A stretch of DNA of 7,476 bases, taken from NCBI GenBank assembly GCA_031259795.1, contig JAIRLA010000292.1, positions 1 to 7,476 on the forward strand. The letters are read 5' to 3'. Source of the DNA: Azoarcus sp. GTDB taxonomy: Bacteria > Pseudomonadota > Gammaproteobacteria > Burkholderiales > Rhodocyclaceae. The first letter of the stretch is position 1. Every line of letters starts with the position of its first letter. Positions 1-6,447 of the stretch are shown here, piece by piece. The position numbers and the translations under genes are program-made. The notes below the pieces were generated by a model, which searched no databases, was not told the origin of the DNA, and was given only the letters and a program-made list of their open reading frames with translations.

Positions 1-30
1 TGCGAGCCGGATGGTTGGAAGCCCTCTCCC

Positions 31-66
31 GGCCTTCGGCCACCCTCCCCCGCAAGCGGGGGAGGG
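31..66. repeat. Paired palindromes in intergenic DNA (REP-like)
   Basis: Two inverted repeats lie side by side. The first (31-41) is GGCC-TTC-GGCC. The second (43-66) is nearly perfect: CCCTCCCCCG pairs with CGGGGGAGGG around a CAAG loop. A pyrimidine-rich stretch precedes them. This resembles the short extragenic palindromes scattered between genes in GC-rich betaproteobacteria. That family assignment is from memory and untested. It could also be the terminator of a gene left of the window, but no T-tract follows on either strand. Confidence 0.6.
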
Positions 67-84
67 GAGTCCATCGGAAGAACT

Positions 85-122
85 CGTCATTGCGAGGGGC
101 GAATCGACGCGGCAAGCCATGC
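85..122. repeat. Dispersed REP/MITE-like element (CGTCATTGCGAGG type)
   Basis: The stretch starts CGTCATTGCGAGGGGCGAAT and continues with CGACGCGGCAAGCCATG. This closely matches a repeat seen between genes in many proteobacterial genomes, usually as cGTCATTGCGAGgaGCGAAgCGACGcgGCAATCCa. This copy differs at several bases, so it looks old. It has no coding content. Together with the palindromes at 31-66 it suggests that 1-130 is a repeat-bearing spacer. The identification is by recall; only one copy is in the window. Confidence 0.5.
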
Positions 123-233
123 GGCGGTTCGATGTGGGCCTATTGGAATGGATTCTTGATACCTGTAAAGCTATCGTTTTGCTTGCAAAGCTGTATTAGA
201 CTGCCACCAGTTTCCATCTCCGCTCTGGACGCC

Positions 234-509
234 ATGAATACTCCGCGACTCATCGACGAAATCGGCTCCCGGCTCGACGAAGCCGGGGCGAAACTTGCCG
301 AACTGGCAGCCAACAGCCCCGTCCGCGACATCGAAAAAAACGTCAAGGCCGTCCTTGCCGGTGTTTTCGGCAAGCTCGACCTTATCTCCCGCGAGGAGTT
401 CGATGTGCAGCGCGCCCTGCTGGACAAGGCGCTCGAACGTCTGGCGGTGCTCGAAGCGCGGGTGGCCGCGCTCGAAGCCGCCGCGCGCGGCGAAAGCCCG
501 GAGCCATGA
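234..509 (+). CDS. ubiK: Ubiquinone biosynthesis accessory factor UbiK (YqiC/BMFP family)
   Basis: This 91-residue protein fits the UbiK/YqiC family (E. coli about 96 residues). In E. coli UbiK works with UbiJ as an accessory factor for aerobic ubiquinone synthesis and can bind membranes. The family signature is visible: an N-terminal amphipathic helix (about 1-27), the block VRDIEKNVKAVLAGVFGKLD (30-49), then SREEFDVQ (52-59), and a heptad-like C-terminal coiled coil (about 60-84) ending LEARVAALEA. The ATG at 234 is chosen because it gives the family N-terminus and length; an in-frame extension back to position 15 would run through the repeat region. The ribosome-binding site is weak (GGA about 6 bases upstream). 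No convincing promoter was found: TATTAG at 194-199 is a possible -10 but lacks a partner. The gene converges on glmM with 110 bases between the stop codons. Confidence 0.9.
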   Translation: MNTPRLIDEIGSRLDEAGAKLAELAANSPVRDIEKNVKAVLAGVFGKLDLISREEFDVQRALLDKALERLAVLEARVAALEAAARGESPEP

Positions 510-555
510 CGGGCAGGGCCGCGGCGCTCATCAAAAACTGACTCCGGTTGGAAAC

Positions 556-603
556 ATCCCCCTTCAGGGGGATAACTGAGCGCGGGAGAGGCGTACCTCT
601 TCC
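556..603. terminator. Two tandem hairpins between convergent ubiK and glmM
   Basis: Hairpin 1 (556-573) is ATCCCCC-TTCA-GGGGGAT, with a 7-bp stem and 4-base loop. Hairpin 2 (584-603) pairs GGGAGAGG with CCTCTTCC around CGTA, 8 bp including one G-T wobble. Being symmetrical and lying between two converging genes, they could serve transcripts from both sides. Neither is followed by a T-tract on either strand, so they are not textbook intrinsic terminators. They may block back-reading or stabilise 3' ends, or hairpin 1 may belong to a dispersed repeat. Confidence 0.4.
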
Positions 604-610
604 GTGCGTT

Positions 611-639
611 GTCGCCCGGTCACGAGCGTGGATTGAAAC
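611..639 (+). repeat. Solitary type I-C CRISPR-repeat-like sequence
   Basis: On the + strand this 29-base stretch begins GTCGC and ends GCGTGGATTGAAAC, the conserved 3' end of type I-C CRISPR repeats (usually about 32 bases, GTCGC...GCGTGGATTGAAAC). The middle keeps an imperfect palindrome: CGC-c-CG (613-618) pairs with CG-a-GCG (623-628) around GTCA, with one mismatch. It looks like a copy about three bases short with a decayed stem. There is no second copy at the expected 60-75 base spacing on either side, and no cas gene, so this is not an array. The right part (620-639) is also the glmM stop and last codons. Resemblance is seen; descent from an array is inferred. Confidence 0.45.
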
Positions 640-1993
640 ATGCCACGGCGGTTTCGACGGCGGCGGCGATTTCGTGCGCCAGGCGATGAACCAGTTCTTC
701 CTCGCGGCCTTCGACCATCACCCGCAACAGCGGCTCGGTGCCCGAGGGGCGCAGCAATATCCGGCCATTTTCGCCCAGCGCGGTTTCGGCGCGGGCGCGG
801 GCGGCGGCGATGCCCGCGTCCGCCCGCCAGTCGAAACCCGCCCGCAGGCTGACGTTGACCAGCCTTTGCGGGTAGAACTCCAGATCGGCGCATGCCTGCG
901 CCAGCGTCTGGTCGCGTGCGCGCAACGCCGCCAGCACTTGCAGGGCGGAGACGATGCCGTCGCCGGTCGTGTGGCAATCCAGGCAGATGATGTGGCCCGA
1001 GTTTTCGCCGCCGATGCGCCAGCCTTTTTCGTACAGCAATTCGAGCACGTAGCGGTCGCCGACCCTGGCGCGGACGAAGGGCAGGCCGAGACGGGCGAAC
1101 GCGTGTTCGAGACCGAGATTGCTCATCAGTGTGCCAACGATGCCGCCCGCCTCGCCCCGCTGCTTGCGCGCGGCGGCGATCACATAGAGTAATTTGTCGC
1201 CGTCGTAGATTTCGCCCTGGCGATCGGCCATTATCAGGCGGTCGCCGTCGCCGTCGAGGGCGACGCCGAGATCGGCGGCCTGCGCCAGCACGGTCTGGCG
1301 CAGGAATTCGGGGCGGGTCGCGCCCACGCCGTCGTTGATGTTGAAACCATCGGGCTTGTTTCCCGCCTCGAACACTTCCGCGCCCAGTTCGTGGAATACC
1401 TTGGGGGCGATCTGGTAGGCGGCGCCGTGGGCGCAGTCGAGCGCGATTTTCATGCCGCGCAGGTCGAATTCGGGCGGGAAGGCGCTTTTGCAGAACTCGA
1501 TGTAACGTCCGGCGGCGTCGTCGATGCGGCTTGCCCGCCCCAGATGCGCGGATTCGACGCAGCCCATCGTTTCGTCGAGGCGGGATTCGATTTCGGCTTC
1601 CACGGCGTCGGGCAGCTTGAGACCGTGCGCGGAGAAGAATTTGATTCCGTTATCGTAGAACGGGTTGTGCGAGGCCGAGATGACCACTCCGGCCTGCAAG
1701 CGCAGCGCCCGGGTCAGGTAAGCCACCGCCGGGGTCGGAATCGGCCCGGCGAGCATGACGTCGACTCCGGCGGCGGAAAAGCCGGCTTCGAGCGCGGCTT
1801 CGAGCATATAGCCGGAGATGCGGGTGTCCTTGCCGATCAGGACTTTGGGGCGCTCGCCCGCGGACATGCCCCGCCGCCCCGCCAGCGACACTCCGGCGGC
1901 GTAGCCGATGCGCATGACGAGATCGGGCGTGATCGGCTTTTCCCCGACCCGCCCGCGTATTCCGTCTGTTCCGAAATATTTGCGTGTTTTCAC
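620..1993 (-). CDS. glmM: Phosphoglucosamine mutase GlmM
   Basis: GlmM converts glucosamine-6-phosphate to glucosamine-1-phosphate in the cytoplasm, feeding UDP-GlcNAc into peptidoglycan and lipopolysaccharide. Counting from the GTG at 1993 (457 residues; E. coli 445), the landmarks are: [14 protein letters not shown] near the N-terminus, the phosphoserine loop SASHNP with Ser108, the Mg-binding DGDGDR (247-252), the sugar-binding GENSGH (329-334) and the phosphate-binding RPSGTEP (415-421). The GTG at 1993 gives the family start but has a poor Shine-Dalgarno. An in-frame GTG at 2029 has a much better one (GGAAGAG) and would add a Lys-rich 12-residue extension. The last residues (CFNPRS) are encoded by the CRISPR-repeat-like sequence and look like an add-on beyond the usual end. 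The gene lies 72 bases after folP with no terminator between, so the two are probably cotranscribed. Confidence 0.96.
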   Translation of the reverse strand: MKTRKYFGTDGIRGRVGEKPITPDLVMRIGYAAGVSLAGRRGMSAGERPKVLIGKDTRISGYMLEAALEAGFSAAGVDVMLAGPIPTPAVAYLTRALRLQAGVVISASHNPFYDNGIKFFSAHGLKLPDAVEAEIESRLDETMGCVESAHLGRASRIDDAAGRYIEFCKSAFPPEFDLRGMKIALDCAHGAAYQIAPKVFHELGAEVFEAGNKPDGFNINDGVGATRPEFLRQTVLAQAADLGVALDGDGDRLIMADRQGEIYDGDKLLYVIAAARKQRGEAGGIVGTLMSNLGLEHAFARLGLPFVRARVGDRYVLELLYEKGWRIGGENSGHIICLDCHTTGDGIVSALQVLAALRARDQTLAQACADLEFYPQRLVNVSLRAGFDWRADAGIAAARARAETALGENGRILLRPSGTEPLLRVMVEGREEELVHRLAHEIAAAVETAVACFNPRS

Positions 1994-2065
1994 TTTTCGT
2001 TTCTTTTTCGCTTCTTTGTGGGATGTCACTCATCACTCTTCCGGCAGCCGGGCGCGGCCAGTGAA

Positions 2066-2896
2066 TCAGGCCGCTCCGGCGCATGCCTGCCAGATCTGCA
2101 AGGCTTCGCGGGTCGCGGCCACGTCATGCACCCGCACGATGCGCGCGCCGTGCTCGACGGCCAGCGCCGCGCCGGCGACGCTGGCGATGAGACGTTCGTT
2201 GACGGCCTTGCCGGTCATCGCGCCCAGCATCGACTTGCGCGACAGTCCCGCCAGCGCGGGCAGGCCATCGACGGCGAAGCGGGCGAAATGCTTGAGCATG
2301 CTGTAATTGTGGGCGACGCTCTTGCCGAAACCGAAGCCGGGGTCGAGCACGATGCGTTCGCGCGCCACCCCCGCCGCCACGAGCGCCCGCACCCGTCCGG
2401 CAAGATAACCCCCGACCTCGTCGACGACATCGACATAATCCGGCGCATGCTGCATCGTGCGCGGCTCGCCCCGCATGTGCATCACGCACAGTCCGCAACG
2501 GCTCTCCGCCACCGCCTCCACCGCGCCGGGCGCGCCGAAGCCGCCGATGTCATTGATCATGTCGGCCCCCGCCGCCAGCGCCGCCCGCATCACCGCCGGT
2601 TTGCAGGTATCGACCGACAGGGGCGCGTCCAGCCGGCGAAGAGCCTCGATCACCGGCGCGATGCGCGCGATCTCCTGCGCTTCCGCCACGGGATCGCTGC
2701 CGGGCCGCGTCGATTCCGCGCCGAGGTCGAGTATGTCCGCGCCCGCTCGCAGCGCTTCCTCCGCTTGCCGCGAGGCCGCCTCGACGTCGCCGCGCAGACC
2801 GTCGCCGGAAAAGGAATCGTCGGTCAGGTTGATGATCGCCATGATCCGGGGCATGGAAAGATCGAGATCGAAACGGCCACAAACAAGCCGGGACAT
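2066..2896 (-). CDS. folP: Dihydropteroate synthase FolP
   Basis: FolP joins p-aminobenzoate to 6-hydroxymethyl-7,8-dihydropterin diphosphate in folate synthesis and is the sulfonamide target. The 276-residue protein has the TIM-barrel family motifs in order: INLTDDSFSGDG (loop 1, about 22-33), ESTRPG (61-66), SVDTCK (94-99), MINDIGG (113-119), CVMHMRGEPRTMQ (137-149), LDPGFGFGK (184-192), GLSRKSMLG (217-225) and VRVHDV (254-259). Loop 1 reads TDDSFSGDG where most relatives have TPDSFSDGG. The ATG at 2896 is favoured by an AGAGG Shine-Dalgarno about 7 bases upstream and by the family N-terminus (CGRFDLDL); an extension to 3136 would run back through the terminator into ftsH. ftsH lies upstream, separated by a terminator and a leader hairpin; glmM follows. 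The ftsH-folP-glmM order is conserved, as in E. coli. Confidence 0.96.
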   Translation of the reverse strand: MSRLVCGRFDLDLSMPRIMAIINLTDDSFSGDGLRGDVEAASRQAEEALRAGADILDLGAESTRPGSDPVAEAQEIARIAPVIEALRRLDAPLSVDTCKPAVMRAALAAGADMINDIGGFGAPGAVEAVAESRCGLCVMHMRGEPRTMQHAPDYVDVVDEVGGYLAGRVRALVAAGVARERIVLDPGFGFGKSVAHNYSMLKHFARFAVDGLPALAGLSRKSMLGAMTGKAVNERLIASVAGAALAVEHGARIVRVHDVAATREALQIWQACAGAA

Positions 2897-2918
2897 GGAA
2901 AACCTCTGCTGTTCGTAA

Positions 2919-2944
2919 GGGCGGCGGGATTCGGAACGCCGCCC
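2919..2944 (-). promoter_or_regulatory. Hairpin in the folP leader
   Basis: A perfect 8-bp inverted repeat (GGGCGGCG 2919-2926 with CGCCGCCC 2937-2944, 10-base loop) sits between the ftsH terminator and the folP ribosome-binding site, ending about 22 bases before the folP ATG. No T-tract follows it on the leftward strand. It could stabilise the folP mRNA 5' end after processing, affect read-through or influence translation. The structure is seen; any function is inferred. Confidence 0.5.
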
Positions 2945-2953
2945 CTGCAAATG

Positions 2954-2986
2954 AAAAACGCCGGGCTGCGCAAGACAACCCGGCGT
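2954..2986 (-). terminator. Intrinsic terminator after ftsH
   Basis: Read leftward, ACGCCGGG (2986-2979) pairs with CCCGGCGT (2965-2958) across a 13-base loop. It is followed at once by TTTTCATTT, giving an 8-bp GC-rich stem plus a U-tract, the classical Rho-independent layout. It lies about 40 bases after the ftsH stop and about 57 bases before the folP ATG. It should end most ftsH transcripts, so folP-glmM must rely on read-through or on a separate promoter that I could not identify. Confidence 0.8.
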
Positions 2987-3026
2987 CCGTATCTGTATTT
3001 CCCCCGCGTTTTTTCCGCGCCGGGAA

Positions 3027-4934
<1,908 letters not shown>

Positions 4935-4984
4935 TGTGACAAACCTCGAAAGCCCCTGACGGGCATGCAAACCCGGAAGGGCCG

Positions 4985-5013
4985 ATTCTAGATGCGATCC
5001 GGCCATCCGGCAA
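4985..5013 (-). promoter_or_regulatory. Sigma70-type promoter of ftsH
   Basis: Read leftward: -35 TTGCCG (5013-5008), a 17-base spacer, and -10 TAGAAT (4990-4985, 5 of 6 consensus bases). Transcription should begin near 4978, giving a leader of about 44 bases before the TTG start. The -10 is followed by CG and then GCCCTTCC, a GC-rich discriminator shared with the yhbY and mnmG promoters. No heat-shock sigma32 pattern was seen here. The promoter means ftsH can be expressed independently of rlmE. Confidence 0.6.
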
Positions 5014-5080
5014 ACAGATACGCGCTATTGCCGTTATATTTACATCCTTGCGCCGTCGCTCGCGGCATTCGCCACGAACA

Positions 5081-5701
5081 TCAACCGCGCGGCGGGCCGC
5101 CCAGCAAGTAAACCTCGGCGCTGCGATCGCGCGAAGCCTTGGGCTTGCGCGTCTGCACGGACGGGAAATGCCGTTCCATCTCCCGGCGGAACGCCATGAA
5201 TCCCTCGCCCTGGAAGACCTTGACCAAAAAACGGCCACCGGGGCGAAGATGATCGACAGCAAAATCGAGCGCCAGTTCGCAGAGCATGATCGAGCGCGCC
5301 TGATCCGCCGCCGCCACGCCCGACAGATTGGGGGCCATGTCCGAGAGCACGACATCGGCCCGCCGTCCGTCCAGGCGGCGCGCGAATTCGGCAAGCGCCC
5401 CGTCATCGGAAAAATCGCCTTGCAGGAAATCCACCCCGGCGATGGGTTCGACCGGCAGCAGATCGAGCGCGAACACCCGTCCGCCGCTGCCGCAGCGTTG
5501 TACCGCGACCTGGCACCACGAACCGGGCGCGGCGCCGAGATCCACCACCACCGCGCCGGGGCGCAACAAATGGTCGCGGTCGTCGATCTCCATGAGTTTG
5601 TAGGCGGCGCGGGCGCGATAGCCCTCGGCGTTGGCGCGCCGCACGAAAGGATCGGCAAGATGCTCGCGCATCCACGCCTTGCTGGTCTTGCTGCGTTTCA
5701 T
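5081..5701 (-). CDS. rlmE: 23S rRNA (uridine-2552-2'-O)-methyltransferase RlmE (FtsJ/RrmJ)
   Basis: RlmE methylates the 2'-OH of U2552 in the A-loop of 23S rRNA on the large subunit, using S-adenosylmethionine, and aids late 50S assembly. The 206-residue product (E. coli 209) shows the Rossmann SAM motif DLGAAPGSW (54-62) and the catalytic tetrad K35 (AAYKL), D121 (LSDMAPN), K161 (FLVKVF) and E196 (SAEVYLL), each three positions before the E. coli K38/D124/K164/E199. The start [14 protein letters not shown] matches the family; a longer reading back to 6184 would only be the antisense of yhbY. No clear Shine-Dalgarno is visible and I could not assign a promoter for it. It is divergent from yhbY with 45 bases between starts, and ftsH follows 146 bases downstream, the same order as in E. 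coli. Confidence 0.96.
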   Translation of the reverse strand: MKRSKTSKAWMREHLADPFVRRANAEGYRARAAYKLMEIDDRDHLLRPGAVVVDLGAAPGSWCQVAVQRCGSGGRVFALDLLPVEPIAGVDFLQGDFSDDGALAEFARRLDGRRADVVLSDMAPNLSGVAAADQARSIMLCELALDFAVDHLRPGGRFLVKVFQGEGFMAFRREMERHFPSVQTRKPKASRDRSAEVYLLGGPPRG

Positions 5702-5714
5702 ATCAGAGTAGAAT
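5688..5714 (+). promoter_or_regulatory. Probable promoter of yhbY
   Basis: The -10 candidate TAGAAT (5709-5714) matches 5 of 6 consensus bases and is followed by CCG and then GCCCTCC. The best -35 candidate, TTGCTG (5688-5693), lies only 15 bases upstream and inside the first codons of rlmE, so it is weak. Transcription would start near 5721, about 25 bases before the yhbY ATG. Support comes mainly from the -10 and from its likeness to the ftsH and mnmG promoters. Confidence 0.45.
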
Positions 5715-5746
5715 CCGGCCCTCCGCCGAGAATACACGAACCGCCG

Positions 5747-6178
5747 ATGTCCATGCCCGAATTGACCTCCGTCCAGCGCCACGCCCTGCGCGCCCGCGCC
5801 CATACCCTGCATCCCGTCGTCACCATCGCCGGCAACGGCCTGGGCGCTGGCGTCATCGCCGAACTGGAACGCTCGATCCAGGCGCACGAACTCATCAAAG
5901 TGCGCATCCAGGGGGCGGAGCGCGCCCGGCGCGCCGCGCTGCTGGCCGAAGTGTGCGAAGCGCTGGAGGCCGCGCCCGTCCAGCACATCGGCAACATACT
6001 CATCATCTGGCGTCCCCGCAAGGAAAAACCCGAAGCGAAGAAAACCGCCGCCGCGCCCAGGAAGATGACCACGGCGAAATCCGCCGCAACCTTTGCCGCC
6101 ACCGCCCGCCGCGCCGCGCGCGCCAGGGCCGTGACCGGACAGAAACACGGCAAGGCGCGCCACAACCAGCCGCGTTGA
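5747..6178 (+). CDS. yhbY: YhbY-type RNA-binding protein (CRM domain) with long basic tail
   Basis: YhbY is a small CRM-domain protein that associates with pre-50S ribosomal particles in E. coli. The CRM domain fills residues 8-90: [15 protein letters not shown], the GxxG loop in AGNGLG (28-33), [19 protein letters not shown] (36-54, a family hallmark), and [14 protein letters not shown] near its end. The E. coli protein has about 97 residues; this one has 143. The extra part (about 92-143) is low-complexity, rich in Ala, Lys and Arg, and histone H1-like, so it may add non-specific RNA binding. Two in-frame ATGs, 5747 and 5753, are both possible; the first is used here and neither has a strong Shine-Dalgarno. 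It is divergent from rlmE, which also acts on the large subunit. The stop at 6178 is followed by 269 bases without a gene. Confidence 0.93.
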   Translation: MSMPELTSVQRHALRARAHTLHPVVTIAGNGLGAGVIAELERSIQAHELIKVRIQGAERARRAALLAEVCEALEAAPVQHIGNILIIWRPRKEKPEAKKTAAAPRKMTTAKSAATFAATARRAARARAVTGQKHGKARHNQPR

Positions 6179-6229
6179 CTCCACGCGGAGCGAAACGCCG
6201 CTGATATCTCACCGTGGCGGGAAAAGGAC

Positions 6230-6259
6230 GGGCATTTCATTTTCTTCTGCCCTCTCTTT
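6230..6259 (+). terminator. Weak terminator candidate after yhbY
   Basis: GGGCA (6230-6234) pairs with TGCCC (6248-6252) across a 13-base T-rich loop and is followed by TCTCTTT. The stem is only 5 bp and the tail is interrupted by C, so this is a marginal intrinsic terminator. It is offered because yhbY needs a 3' end before the mnmG promoter and nothing stronger was found. Confidence 0.3.
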
Positions 6260-6263
6260 CAGT

Positions 6264-6284
6264 CAACGGCGCACCGCGCCGTTG
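6264..6284. repeat. Perfect 8-bp inverted repeat in the yhbY-mnmG gap
   Basis: CAACGGCG (6264-6271) and CGCCGTTG (6277-6284) form a perfect stem with a 5-base loop (CACCG). It is followed on the + strand by an A-rich then purine-rich stretch (GATAAAAAGGGGGAGG), not a T-tract. It could be an operator-like palindrome, an mRNA-stabilising hairpin or part of a dispersed repeat. The rest of 6179-6447 shows no gene: only an imperfect direct repeat (GTATCG at 6350 and 6364, 14 bases apart) and the mnmG promoter. Confidence 0.5.
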
Positions 6285-6408
6285 GATAAAAAGGGGGAGG
6301 AAGGAAGGCGACGCTGTCCACTCCCCACTGCAAAGAAAACAGGTTCCAAGTATCGGGAATCAGGTATCGCAAGCGTCCTTCCCCGATGCCCGACTCGCCG
6401 CGCTGACG

Positions 6409-6414
6409 TAGAAT
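6409..6414 (+). promoter_or_regulatory. -10 element of the mnmG promoter
   Basis: TAGAAT lies 33 bases before the mnmG ATG and is followed by TCCA and then GCCCTTTCC, matching the layout of the ftsH and yhbY promoters. No good -35 is present at 16-18 bases spacing (TGCCCG at 6387-6392 is the nearest), so it may be a weak or activator-dependent promoter. Transcription would start near 6421. Confidence 0.45.
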
Positions 6415-6447
6415 TCCAGCCCTTTCCCGCAACACTGAATCCCGCAC

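Noticed and set aside
156..199. Promoter for ubiK from TTGATA (156-161) with TATTAG (194-199)
   Set aside because: The spacing is 32 bases, far from 16-18, and no better partner for either element was found.
611..639. A true CRISPR array at this spot
   Set aside because: Only one repeat-like copy exists; no second copy occurs at array spacing and the right flank is glmM coding sequence.
548..1192. A 214-codon + strand frame opposite the glmM 3' end
   Set aside because: It is antisense to the GlmM C-terminal domains with the RPSGTEP motif; no domain is recognisable in it.
5048..5746. N-terminal extension of the yhbY frame across rlmE
   Set aside because: Homology to YhbY begins only after 5747, and the upstream part is antisense to rlmE, whose catalytic tetrad is intact.
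5702..6184. N-terminal extension of rlmE across yhbY
   Set aside because: The family N-terminus ([10 protein letters not shown]) starts at 5701; the extension is the complement of the yhbY CRM domain.
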